A DNA stretch of 64,000 nucleotides, taken from positions 186,001 to 250,000 of the forward strand of contig NZ_PTLZ01000001.1 in NCBI RefSeq assembly GCF_003293745.1, read 5' to 3'. The notes below the pieces were generated by a model. The model did not search any database. It saw nothing but the letters and a program-made list of their open reading frames with translations, and was not told the DNA's origin. Source of the stretch: Herminiimonas fonticola (lineage in GTDB: Bacteria > Pseudomonadota > Gammaproteobacteria > Burkholderiales > Burkholderiaceae_D). The position numbers and the translations under genes are program-made. Positions 23,821-31,860 of this stretch are shown here, in pieces; within the stretch, counting starts at the first letter, position 1, and each line of letters opens with the position of its first letter.

Positions 23821-24011
23821 TATTCAGCCTTGCCCTTGCAAGCACGATGATCCGTTGAAAACCATCCGTAAGTCAGATTGCAACAAACTCCTCTTCTCCT
23901 ACAGCAAGATGAGGAGAACGCCGATAGAAGCGCGACATGGCTTTACCTACTATCCATCTACGGCCACGCGCCACCTCATTAAGAACAAAAACAATATTGA
24001 AGGAATTGAAA

Positions 24012-24137
24012 ATGCGCAAGATACCTACGATTGGTTTGATTTCCGTCGCTGCGGCACTGAGTTTTTTCTGCGCCAGCATGGTGATGGCTGAAGGCCCGAC
24101 GGATCATTCGCCAGTGATCGTCGCGGCTTCGCGATAA
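24012..24137 (+). CDS. Very small exported peptide
   Basis: A 41-residue frame beginning at an ATG preceded by GAAGGAATTGAAA, a good ribosome-binding site. Residues 1-26 look like a Sec signal peptide ('MRKIPTIGLISVAAALSF' then 'MVMA'), leaving a mature peptide of about 15 residues (EGPTDHSPVIVAASR). A terminator follows at 24269. Function unknown; the signal peptide, the ribosome site and the terminator support a real gene, but conservation could not be tested. Confidence 0.55.
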   Translation: MRKIPTIGLISVAAALSFFCASMVMAEGPTDHSPVIVAASR

Positions 24138-24268
24138 GCGAAACTGAAAACCAGGAACCAGCAGCAGCGCGAACACCTGTGCGACCTCGCTGCTCAAGCA
24201 CTGACTAGATTGACCGTTATTTAGATAAGACTCAGCAAGCAAGTCTGAGATTGGTTTCCTCAAAACTT

Positions 24269-24298
24269 AAACAGCCCGAATATTTCGGGCTGTTTTTC
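24269..24298 (+). terminator. Rho-independent terminator
   Basis: Twelve-base stem (AAACAGCCCGAA / TTCGGGCTGTTT) with a three-base loop and trailing T residues. It can serve the small exported peptide upstream and, from the other side, the convergent Lar-like gene. Confidence 0.8.
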
Positions 24299-24319
24299 TT
24301 TGTGTGAGGCAAAAGGATA

Positions 24320-24547
24320 TTAATGATGAGCGGGGATTTGCTCGCGTTTGTTCCAGGCCGAGATCGCATCCTGATCGTTTTTGGCTTCGGATTTGCTGGC
24401 GCTGAAATGTGCCGCATTATGATTCAGTGTGCACCCCTCATTCGTACAATGCACGTAGCTGTACGGCAATTCGGATTCAAAGTAATGGGCTTCTTTCAGC
24501 TCTGCTTCGCTATTACAAACTGGGCAAGGTTTTAATACTGCATCCAT
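24320..24547 (-). CDS. Lar-like zinc-ribbon protein (restriction alleviation family)
   Basis: A 75-residue protein. It begins 'MDAVLKPCPVCNSEAEL' and has a second Cys pair in 'CTNEGC', then 'DQDAISAWNKRE' near the end. This pattern, CPxC...CxxxGC...AIxAWNxR, is that of Lar-type restriction alleviation proteins and related phage zinc ribbons. Lar of the Rac prophage reduces restriction by type I enzymes while favouring modification. A very strong ribosome site (AGGAGGAAAAA) precedes the ATG. No other phage gene is seen around it. The family call is fairly good; the role in this cell is inferred. Confidence 0.65.
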   Translation of the reverse strand: MDAVLKPCPVCNSEAELKEAHYFESELPYSYVHCTNEGCTLNHNAAHFSASKSEAKNDQDAISAWNKREQIPAHH

Positions 24548-24601
24548 TTTTTCCTCCTAAGTGATTGCGTGTTGTCTCTCTATTCGATCTCGTTCGATAC
24601 C

Positions 24602-24859
24602 TTAGATACTTAAGAGTTCAGCTGCATCCTCCTGATTTGAAAGTAGCTTTTTATTCCCGGCGAGTGGCACCGTCTTTCCACCACCTGATTTAAATTCTAA
24701 TACAAAATTTGGCGCAATGTTTTTATCCCTACAAATTATCTGTATTTGGAGTGATGTATTGCCGCCACGTATATTAGCGATGTGCAAGATGGCAGCAGAA
24801 TAATCGGACGTCATACAGCAGTAACAATCGCTTGTTACGATGTGCTTGTCCTTCTCCAT
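24602..24859 (-). CDS. Hypothetical protein, doubtful
   Basis: An 85-residue frame, 'MEKDKHIVTSDCYCC' at the start and 'LLSNQEDAAELLSI' at the end. It has no recognised domain and no clear ribosome site, and a hairpin (24873-24905) lies just upstream of its ATG. It is in the same direction as, and upstream of, the Lar-like gene by 54 bases. The protein composition is reasonable but nothing proves that it is expressed. Confidence 0.4.
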   Translation of the reverse strand: MEKDKHIVTSDCYCCMTSDYSAAILHIANIRGGNTSLQIQIICRDKNIAPNFVLEFKSGGGKTVPLAGNKKLLSNQEDAAELLSI

Positions 24860-24872
24860 GTATTGGATTTTT

Positions 24873-24905
24873 GCCCGACTACCGCAAGGTAGCGGGCTTT
24901 TTTTT
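24873..24905 (+). terminator. Strong hairpin with T tract
   Basis: GCCCG-CTACC pairs with GGTAGCGGGC (one bulged A) around GCAA, followed on the plus strand by eight T. The T tract is on the side towards the asparaginase-like gene; in the leftward direction the hairpin has only an upstream A tract, so its direction of use is unclear. Confidence 0.6.
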
Positions 24906-24928
24906 GACCGACTGAATCAGATCGAAAT

Positions 24929-25414
24929 TCAGCGTTTCTGGAATACGCCTTTGAGACGATCTTTCTTCACGTTATTCCACGTGAAAATCTGCGCATTCAT
25001 CGCAATGTAGACGCCGTGCGGCAGAGCCTGCGCGATCCCGCATGCAAACCCGAAGTTGAATAGTGCATCCGAATTCTTGACTTCATACGGCACCATCGCG
25101 CCGGTCAGGATGATCGTCTTCGGCAATTGAGCCGCTCCCAGCACTTCGGCAGTTTCGCGCATGGTGTCGGTACCGTGCACAACCACGATGCTGGTCTCAT
25201 CCGCACGCAGGCATGACGCAGCGATGCGCTGTCTATCGGCATCGTGCATATCCAGCGAATCGAGGAAGGGCAATTGCTCCAGCTGAATCGGCACCGTGAT
25301 GCGCGCGCGCTGGATGACATGTGGCAAATGGCCGTGACTGAAGCCGAGCTTGCCTTCGATTTCGTCGTAATGTTTATCGAATGTGCCGCCGGTGGCAATG
25401 ATGCGCAAGGTCAT
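24929..25414 (-). CDS. Short asparaginase-like protein
   Basis: A 161-residue protein matching only the N-terminal half of bacterial L-asparaginases (usually about 330). It has the first catalytic motif 'IIATGGTFDKHYDE' and the second 'VVVHGTDTMRETAEVL', plus 'KTIILTGAMVPYE'. It ends at 'LKGVFQKR' before the C-terminal domain would begin. Such half-length proteins occur as a separate small family annotated as asparaginase-domain proteins, so it need not be broken. Whether it hydrolyses asparagine is unknown. No signal peptide is visible. Confidence 0.8.
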   Translation of the reverse strand: MTLRIIATGGTFDKHYDEIEGKLGFSHGHLPHVIQRARITVPIQLEQLPFLDSLDMHDADRQRIAASCLRADETSIVVVHGTDTMRETAEVLGAAQLPKTIILTGAMVPYEVKNSDALFNFGFACGIAQALPHGVYIAMNAQIFTWNNVKKDRLKGVFQKR

Positions 25415-25489
25415 TTTGGATCACAAGGAAACGAAGGATAGTCCAAAGTTGGATATCACATCATAAGCGAGCAAGGTCGCAATGAAAAG

Positions 25490-25523
25490 AGTTGCGTACT
25501 TATCAGGCGATAAGTACGCAACT
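25490..25523 (-). terminator. Perfect 15-bp inverted repeat downstream of the CheW fusion gene
   Basis: AGTTGCGTACTTATC and GATAAGTACGCAACT are perfect complements with a four-base loop. In the leftward direction the stem is followed by TCTTTTC, a weak T tract. It lies 53 bases past the end of the gene at 25576-28134, so a terminator is the simplest reading. Confidence 0.6.
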
Positions 25524-25575
25524 GGTTGGCCGCAATTGAACAGGCAAGCCGTTCTTGCTACCGCCAAGCACAAGA

Positions 25576-28134
25576 TCAGGCTGCGATCTTCATCTCCGCA
25601 TCAATCGGGATTTCCTCGTTGTTGAGCACCGCAAACAGGTGATCGATATTGATGGACTGGATCAGCAGATTGCCGCGATTGGCCTTGATCACTTCTGTCA
25701 CCAGCATCCCGGTGCTAGGCGCTGCCAGCGGCGTTGGGGTGATTTGCGATGCCTGAAATTCCGGCACGCCATGCAACTCGCTGACCAGCAAACCTATACT
25801 TTGATTGCCGCGCTTGACGATGATGACCTGGCTGCTACTGTCTATCTCTGACTTGTAACCACGCATCAAATGGCCAAGATCGAATACCCAGACGAAATGC
25901 TTGGCTTCATTTTCATGCCGCAAAGCGAGGATGCCGACACGTTCCGCACGGCTGCCCATGGACATCGGTGAAATCGCCGAAGCCGGCAAGGCTTCTTGCG
26001 CGTATTCTGCCGCCAGTGCGAACAGCGAACCGTCAATGAAGAAGGTAGCAAATTCACGACCGGGCGCGGCGCCTGGATCGACCTCCAGTTCGGTCGCTGC
26101 GCTGTTGCCGGTATTGACCTGTTGCCGCTCTTCGCCAAAGGCCTTGTAGACCACGGCCAGCACATCTTCGCAATAACCGTCGGATGTTTTGAACTCGCGA
26201 TAGCCGTGCGACATCGTGCAACCGAGAATCGCGTAATGACCATCGTGGATGACTATGCGTGATGCACTGCTGCCGTTTTCCATCTTCAACAATTCTGGAG
26301 CGATGTCGAGCATGGCACCGACCGGGCGCGTCGCATCGGTGCTGGAAATAATCCGGCCGCTGCGATCAACGAAGAGGGCGCTGACGTCTTCCTTGTCGCC
26401 AAGCGCGCCTTGCAGCATCGCTGAAAATTCCGGTTCGGAATCAAACACGATACCGATGCCACCGACCACTTGCGCCGGATTCTCTGGATGACGAATCGCT
26501 GCGTGATACACATAAGTTGGTCTATCACCGTACAACGGCGTGTTTTCAAACGGTGTGACGTAATAGTGCTGATCGTTGGACAAGCCGCATACCTGTTCAA
26601 ATGTGATGTCATCGATCAAGGTACCGACCACGCTCAAACCGTCTTCCTTGAAGTCGCTGCTCGAAATAATGGTGCCGGTCGCGTCGTAAACAAAGATGCG
26701 CGTGTACACCGTGTAGAGTGAATTGATGTAGTCGAGTATCTCTGTCAAACGAGCGACGGTTTCTGCCGACTTGACCGGCGCGGCCAAAGCAACTTGCAGC
26801 TCCGGCGTCAATGCCCACCAGCGGCAATCGTCGGAGCGCTCATACAGATTGCGATCCAGCAGATCGACCATCAGATGCGAGACGAATTCTGAATCGCGCA
26901 GGCTGGACGACAATACCGTTTCATACAAATCGCGTATTGATTGCGAAAACAGTTCATTGCTGCGTGCGCCGGTTTCGCTGATTTGTTCGAGTATGGTTTT
27001 GAGTTTCAACAGTTCGCCGTTTTGACCGGCGGTCATGACTTGTCCGTTCCAGACGACGCGACGTATAGTTTCTGCCGCGCTCATGATTTCAAACAAGGGC
27101 GGACAAAACGATTCTGCATGCGACAGCAAACCATCGGCGACATTTTTATCCAGCGAGGTTAATGCGTTGGTCGCCAAGCCGGTAAAGCCGAGCTCAACCG
27201 GGATCATCACTTGCCCTTGCCAGCCCGGCGGCCCCATATAACCTTGGTAGCCATCTGCAGGGAAGGTGCGCGCCAGATATTCGCGGCCGCCGTACACGAC
27301 CAGACGCGGATCGGCATCGCAATTGACAGGCACAATCGCACCGACTGGAATCCAGCGCGGATCAGCGCTGGCGATGACGCGATTTTCACCATCAAGCAAC
27401 AGCATATTGGAACGTTCAGCCGGGTCGCGATGCGAGCGGAAGATGCTCGCCATCTCTTCTTCAAAATGGAAGCACAGGCACAGCACCCCGACCACTGCAC
27501 CGGTTTCCGGATGATGCATGCGGCGCGAATAAATCAGCGCTTCATGTTTGCCTGGACGCAGATCGGTCGCACGAAAAGTTTCTACATAAGTATCAGACGC
27601 CAACGTTTGCCGAATCAGCGGATCGGTACTGCCTTCCAGCGGTGTGGCTTCATCGATCTGTACCAGCACGTTGCCGGCATCATCCAGCAAAATGATTTCG
27701 TCATAGACGGTGTATTTGTTGCGGTAAGCGCGCAGACGCGCACGTATCATGTCGCGGTCATCGTGCAAGCCGGCGACAAAAGTACAGAGTTCGCGATCGG
27801 TGGCGAGAAAGCCGACGTCGGCGGTACGTTCATACAGATTACGCACAACGATATCGATCACGTATTGCGCCTTGGTCCCTATCTCTTCCAGCACGTTAGA
27901 AACTTTTTCACGCACCAGACTGCTCACCAACTCCTGCTCAAGGCGATTGAAGCCGGCGCGGGTCGCTGCCATCGTCGGCAAGATCGCCTTCGCTTCGACC
28001 GGGCAATTCATCTTGGCGGACGCCTCGATCATGCGCCACATCAGGTTCAGCTCGCGCAGCGATTCTTCGCAGCGGCTGACGTCGCGCATGTAAGGCAGGA
28101 AGGTGTCTATTTGCAGTGCGGAATGATGGTCCAT
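25576..28134 (-). CDS. Soluble double sensor-domain protein with C-terminal CheW domain
   Basis: An 852-residue protein starting at the ATG preceded by GGGAGCTTCAC. It has no membrane segment. Two related units (about residues 20-340 and 365-650) each pair a helical stretch containing 'RNLYER' with a Cache/PAS-like ligand-binding region ('YTVYDEIILLDDAGNVL' and 'YTVYTRIFVYDATGTII'). The last ~150 residues are a CheW domain ('FATFFIDGSLFALAAEYAQE', 'VFDLGHLMRGY', 'GLLVSELHGV'). CheW couples receptors to the kinase CheA, so this may be a cytosolic sensor that docks into chemosensory arrays. No other che gene is nearby. Ligand unknown. The CheW call is firm; the sensor-fold call is good. Confidence 0.8.
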   Translation of the reverse strand: MDHHSALQIDTFLPYMRDVSRCEESLRELNLMWRMIEASAKMNCPVEAKAILPTMAATRAGFNRLEQELVSSLVREKVSNVLEEIGTKAQYVIDIVVRNLYERTADVGFLATDRELCTFVAGLHDDRDMIRARLRAYRNKYTVYDEIILLDDAGNVLVQIDEATPLEGSTDPLIRQTLASDTYVETFRATDLRPGKHEALIYSRRMHHPETGAVVGVLCLCFHFEEEMASIFRSHRDPAERSNMLLLDGENRVIASADPRWIPVGAIVPVNCDADPRLVVYGGREYLARTFPADGYQGYMGPPGWQGQVMIPVELGFTGLATNALTSLDKNVADGLLSHAESFCPPLFEIMSAAETIRRVVWNGQVMTAGQNGELLKLKTILEQISETGARSNELFSQSIRDLYETVLSSSLRDSEFVSHLMVDLLDRNLYERSDDCRWWALTPELQVALAAPVKSAETVARLTEILDYINSLYTVYTRIFVYDATGTIISSSDFKEDGLSVVGTLIDDITFEQVCGLSNDQHYYVTPFENTPLYGDRPTYVYHAAIRHPENPAQVVGGIGIVFDSEPEFSAMLQGALGDKEDVSALFVDRSGRIISSTDATRPVGAMLDIAPELLKMENGSSASRIVIHDGHYAILGCTMSHGYREFKTSDGYCEDVLAVVYKAFGEERQQVNTGNSAATELEVDPGAAPGREFATFFIDGSLFALAAEYAQEALPASAISPMSMGSRAERVGILALRHENEAKHFVWVFDLGHLMRGYKSEIDSSSQVIIVKRGNQSIGLLVSELHGVPEFQASQITPTPLAAPSTGMLVTEVIKANRGNLLIQSINIDHLFAVLNNEEIPIDAEMKIAA

Positions 28135-28557
28135 GTGAAGCTCCCTGGGCTGTGATTTTTTCGCTGCCGCTCCACAGCGGCACGCGGGCAAGACTTGATC
28201 GCCTAATTAGTGCACATAGGCAATAAGCAAATTGCAGACCAGCGGGGAATCTTCTTGTTCTTTTCTAATGCCCGAATGCGAACTCGGCACAGTCGTCAAC
28301 CTGGACACTCACGCGCACTGCGGGTTACAGCTCGCATGAGCAAATTTACGAATGTTTAATTCGTGAACATCGCTTGCAAATAACGTTGCCTATAGATTAT
28401 TGGTGCTTTTTTTACTCAACATTTCATCGTGAGCTTCTGCTTCGCGTTCTTGCTTCATTTAATAGCGCTGCAGAAAAAACGCTCGCTGACTGTGCACTGC
28501 AAATGCCGTTACACTATCGCCGGTCCACACCATTTCTGAATTCGTATTGTTTTAGCT
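28135..28557. other. Divergent intergenic region
   Basis: 423 bases between the leftward CheW-fusion gene and the rightward hypothetical gene at 28558. It must contain both promoters. I see no RNA gene, repeat or convincing operator; a search by eye for a sigma-28 type flagellar promoter before the CheW fusion was negative. Confidence 0.5.
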
Positions 28558-29331
28558 ATGAAACCTATTGCTCCGGGAACCGTGATTTTTCACCGCCATC
28601 GTGGTTATGGCGTCATCACGGCCGTCAATTTGATGACAGGCTGGATTTCTGCTCGCTTCGGCAACGAGATGCGCACGCTCGATTTGAATTTGTCTACCGA
28701 CGAAGTGCAGCACGCAGATGGCGAGCCCATCTTGTTCCGCCGCACGCCACCCGATCCTATGCCACACGCGCGATTGATGGCAATGGTGCGCAAGCTGCAT
28801 CAAGCCGGCTATCAACGTCTGTATTTATATAGCTGGCCAAAACCCTCTGGCCTGCACTGGCGCTGGCATCTATTCACCGGCCCGCGCAACTGGATGGAAC
28901 GTCCATGGCGCGAAGGCTGGTACGGATCAGGTGCCGAATACAACTGCAATCCTGTGATGGGTTGGGGCGATACACCGGGCGAAACTGCTGAAGAACTGGC
29001 CAGCACCCTGGCGCAGTTCGACCCGACCGGCATGGCACAAGCACTTGGTCGTGATGAAGATCACGCAAGGTGGTTCGACATGGTGTGCGATGCGCTGCTG
29101 CCGGATTACACCTTCTCGCTCGGCTGGGATAAACAGGATGGCCGCATCCCCGATGCCTTGCCGGTGATCCCGGTACGACGCGGTGTGCCGGAATATGCCG
29201 GCCCGCCTCTGCCATGGCCACCGGGCTGGGCGAAGTTGTGGGGCAGTGCGCATCTGGCCAGCACGACTGCAACATTGCTACCGAAAACCAAAAAGAATCC
29301 TGCCGGCGATCGCTCAGACGCTACTCGTTAA
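28558..29331 (+). CDS. Hypothetical protein
   Basis: A 257-residue protein I do not recognise as a named family. Residues 1-50 ('PGTVIFHRHRGYGVITAVN', then 'GWISARFGNEMRTLDL') look like a small SH3-type beta barrel as in CarD/UvrD-C tails. The middle is rich in Trp and Gly (WRWHLF, GWYGSGAEYN, VMGWGDTPGE). The C-terminus is Pro-rich and ends in a basic tail. No signal peptide or membrane helix, so cytosolic. It is convergent with the following dehydrogenase. Confidence 0.75.
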   Translation: MKPIAPGTVIFHRHRGYGVITAVNLMTGWISARFGNEMRTLDLNLSTDEVQHADGEPILFRRTPPDPMPHARLMAMVRKLHQAGYQRLYLYSWPKPSGLHWRWHLFTGPRNWMERPWREGWYGSGAEYNCNPVMGWGDTPGETAEELASTLAQFDPTGMAQALGRDEDHARWFDMVCDALLPDYTFSLGWDKQDGRIPDALPVIPVRRGVPEYAGPPLPWPPGWAKLWGSAHLASTTATLLPKTKKNPAGDRSDATR

Positions 29332-29363
29332 ACGCTGGCAAGCTCGATACCGGAAATTTCAAT

Positions 29364-30344
29364 TCATTGCTTCGCTTGCAGCACATTCTTCGGTGTGCCG
29401 TTGGCGAAATCGACGATGTTTTGAAACGCGCTGCGAAAATAAAGTTCGTAGCTGTCTTTTTCCACATAGCCGAGATGCGGTGACGCCAGCACGTTTTCCA
29501 TTTTCAACAGCGGTGAAGCCGGTGCCAGCGGTTCGTTCTCATAAACATCTAGCGCAGCAAAGCCAGGGCATCCTTGCTCCAGTGCTGCCTGCAATGCATC
29601 GGTCGCTACCAGTTCGGCACGGCTGATGTTGACGAACAGCGCTGACGATTTCATTCTCGCCAAATCATCTGCAGTCACAATGCCGCGCGTGACATCGTTC
29701 AAGCGCAAGTGCAGCGAGAGCACATCCGCCTTGCTGAAAAATTCTTCCTTCGATGCGGCCGCTTGATAACCATCCTGCACCGCCGCTGCACGACTTGCAT
29801 CACGGCCCCACACCAAAACATTCATGCCGAATGCCTTGCCGTAAGCGGCCACCATGCGGCCGATACGGCCATAACCGAAGATGCCCAGCGTACGGCCTTT
29901 CAACACGGTGCCCAAGGTGTTACGGGCCGGCGAAGTAGACGCGATTTGCCACAGGCCATCTTTCAGATTATTGACGTATTGCGGCAGCTTGCGCATCGCG
30001 GCCATGATCAGGGCCCAGGTCAATTCTGCCGGTGCAGTCGGATCGCCTACACCTTCGACTATCGTGATATTGCGTGCCGCAGCCGCGCTCAGATCGATAT
30101 GGCCGCTGACCTTGCCGGTTTGCGAAATCAGTTTGAGTTTGGGTAATTTTTCCAGCAAAGGACGCGACAAGACCGTGCGTTCGCGTATCAATACCAAGGC
30201 ATCGAAATCGGCCAGGCGTATCGCCAGTTGTCCGACACCGCGTGCACCATTGGTGAAGGTCTTGACCTCATGCCCCTGCAATAGTGAGAAGCAATCTAGC
30301 TGACGTACACAATCCTGATAATCATCAAGAATCGCTATTTTCAT
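29364..30344 (-). CDS. D-2-hydroxyacid dehydrogenase family protein
   Basis: A 326-residue NAD-dependent dehydrogenase of the D-isomer 2-hydroxyacid family. The start chosen is the ATG giving 'MKIAILDDYQDC', preceded by GGAG. The nucleotide-binding motif is 'GIFGYGRIGRMVA', and the catalytic Arg, Glu and His are in 'FVNISRAELV', 'DVYENEPL' and 'LASPHLGYVEKD'. Related enzymes reduce 2-keto acids such as hydroxypyruvate or act on phosphoglycerate; the true substrate here is unknown. The first in-frame codon upstream adds five residues and is less likely. Confidence 0.88.
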   Translation of the reverse strand: MKIAILDDYQDCVRQLDCFSLLQGHEVKTFTNGARGVGQLAIRLADFDALVLIRERTVLSRPLLEKLPKLKLISQTGKVSGHIDLSAAAARNITIVEGVGDPTAPAELTWALIMAAMRKLPQYVNNLKDGLWQIASTSPARNTLGTVLKGRTLGIFGYGRIGRMVAAYGKAFGMNVLVWGRDASRAAAVQDGYQAAASKEEFFSKADVLSLHLRLNDVTRGIVTADDLARMKSSALFVNISRAELVATDALQAALEQGCPGFAALDVYENEPLAPASPLLKMENVLASPHLGYVEKDSYELYFRSAFQNIVDFANGTPKNVLQAKQ

Positions 30345-30450
30345 GGGCAAGCTCCGCAAGGAAATGATTTCGTATTATCCGATAGCTTGCAGAAAAGCGT
30401 GTGGACTTTGCTTTGAGCGCTATTGTCAAAAACCTCGATACCCCAATCGT

Positions 30451-30482
30451 AAAAAAGCCGCTGATGGTTCAGCGGCTTTTTT
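30451..30482 (-). terminator. Rho-independent terminator
   Basis: Fourteen-base stem (AAAAAAGCCGCTGA / TCAGCGGCTTTTTT) with a four-base loop. It lies 32 bases beyond the stop of the leftward DUF2061 gene. Confidence 0.8.
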
Positions 30483-30513
30483 AGCGTGGAATGAAGTTCA
30501 TGTGCGTATGAAG

Positions 30514-30780
30514 CTAAACCATCTGCATCTGTTTAGGCGCAACAGAACTTGCAATAGCGCTTGTCGCAACACTCGCTGCATTCGCTTTGCGCGCTTCGAT
30601 TTTTGCACGAATACGTTCCCACATTTTGTCATGCAAAGGTAACAAGGTCACATTGACGATAGGCTCAACAACCGCTGCTACACCGCCCAATGCGAGCGAA
30701 CCGGTGAAGACATACATGAGGCCGAACGCAACGCCCATGTGCATGCCGATTTGACTGGTGGTTTTTGCTGCAGTGACCAT
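30514..30780 (-). CDS. DUF2061 small membrane protein
   Basis: An 88-residue protein. Residues about 10-45 hold two hydrophobic stretches ('MGVAFGLMYVFTGSLALGGVAAVVEPIVN' in parts) and the family-like 'HDKMWERIR' follows. DUF2061 proteins are predicted small inner-membrane proteins of unknown function. The C-terminal 25 residues are a low-complexity Ala/Ser tail. A Fur-box-like sequence lies 40 bases upstream (30821-30839). Confidence 0.8.
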   Translation of the reverse strand: MVTAAKTTSQIGMHMGVAFGLMYVFTGSLALGGVAAVVEPIVNVTLLPLHDKMWERIRAKIEARKANAASVATSAIASSVAPKQMQMV

Positions 30781-30820
30781 GATTCATCCTTTCTTGATAG
30801 CTAATGCCTGAGGCCTTGAA

Positions 30821-30839
30821 GCAAAGAATAATCATTCTC
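30821..30839. promoter_or_regulatory. Candidate Fur box
   Basis: The 19 bases GCAAAGAATAATCATTCTC match 14 of 19 positions of the classical Fur box, including the AATCATT core. It lies in the divergent region between the DUF2061 and DUF1428 genes. Seen by eye; not tested. Confidence 0.4.
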
Positions 30840-30980
30840 ATTAAATCAAGCAATTTGATTAAATTGAAAGAAGTAATAGCTCATACCTATTATCAAAACA
30901 AACCTCGAATAACGATATTGACGAACTGTCCCACTATCCCGAAGTCGAATGCAAACCGCTAACCACTCAAGGAGAACTAC

Positions 30981-31340
30981 ATGGCTTACGTAGACGGTTT
31001 CGTTGTACCTGTACCGAAAAGCAATATTGATCAGTACAGAGAATTCGCTCACAAGTTTGGTGTGATCTGGAGAGAATATGGTGCACTCGAATATCGGGAG
31101 TGCGTGGCAGATGACGTCAAACCGGGCAAGCTCACGTCATTTCCGCAAAGCGTAGATTTGAAGGATGACGAAACGGTCATCTTTTCATGGATCGTCTATC
31201 GTTCACGCGAGCACCGCGACGAGGTCAACGACAAAGTGATGAAAGATCCACGTGTTGCTGACATGTCGCCGGACAAGATGCCCTTTGACGCGAAGCGCAT
31301 GATCTTCGGCGGTTTTGAAATGGTGATCGACTTGAAGTAA
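30981..31340 (+). CDS. DUF1428 family protein
   Basis: A 119-residue protein starting after a strong AAGGAG site. It opens 'MAYVDGFVVPVPKSNIDQYREFA' in part and ends 'FDAKRMIFGGFEMVIDL', the standard pattern of DUF1428, a ferredoxin-like alpha/beta fold of the dimeric alpha-beta barrel type. It is cytosolic. Function is not established for the family. It is divergent from the DUF2061 gene. Confidence 0.9.
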   Translation: MAYVDGFVVPVPKSNIDQYREFAHKFGVIWREYGALEYRECVADDVKPGKLTSFPQSVDLKDDETVIFSWIVYRSREHRDEVNDKVMKDPRVADMSPDKMPFDAKRMIFGGFEMVIDLK

Positions 31341-31447
31341 AGCGCTTTGCCCGGCAAGGAACAGCGATTGACCTATATGCAGGTTTTCTGACTGACAACA
31401 GTCGCTTCGCGTAAAATCAGGCCTCGCTTCTCCTTCCCGGATCTCTT

Positions 31448-31810
31448 GTGTCTCACCGAATCATCTCCGTCGTCGCCCTGCCTTTTCGCGTGGTACAAAA
31501 ATCCGCATATGGTGTCTGGGCTCTGCAAAATCGCGAGCGCGTACGCCTGTGGGACGAGATGACGCAGATGCGCGGCTTGTTGCCGCTGTTGATGAAGCAA
31601 CGCAATGGTTATCGCTGGACCGAACTCGACCGCAAGCGCATCAAGGTGCATTTACACAAGCTGGTGGAATTGAGCCCTTACATGGTGCTGTTTGTCGCAC
31701 CGGGCGGATTTCTGGTGCTACCGGTATTGGCATGGTGGCTGGACCGCCGTCATCTGCGACTGGATGAAGAAGCTGCGATCAAAGCGAGCACTGAAGAAAT
31801 TCAGTCTTGA
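31448..31810 (+). CDS. LETM1-like domain protein
   Basis: A 120-residue protein with a GTG start. The centre, 'MKQRNGYRWTELDRKRIKVHLHKLVELSPYMVLFVAPGG' (in parts), resembles the core of the LETM1-type ribosome-binding domain, followed by a hydrophobic 'FLVLPVLAWWLDRR'. One membrane segment near residues 80-100 is likely. Bacterial short forms are uncharacterised. It may be monocistronic. The family call is moderate. Confidence 0.65.
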   Translation: MSHRIISVVALPFRVVQKSAYGVWALQNRERVRLWDEMTQMRGLLPLLMKQRNGYRWTELDRKRIKVHLHKLVELSPYMVLFVAPGGFLVLPVLAWWLDRRHLRLDEEAAIKASTEEIQS

Positions 31811-31860
31811 TTTTTCGCAGTACGCACACGCGCTTTACGCATGAGCAATAAGCGCTGGCT

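Noticed and set aside
27211-28155. A 314-codon open frame opposite the CheW fusion gene
   Set aside because: Antisense to a gene with a good start, ribosome site and CheW domain; no protein character.
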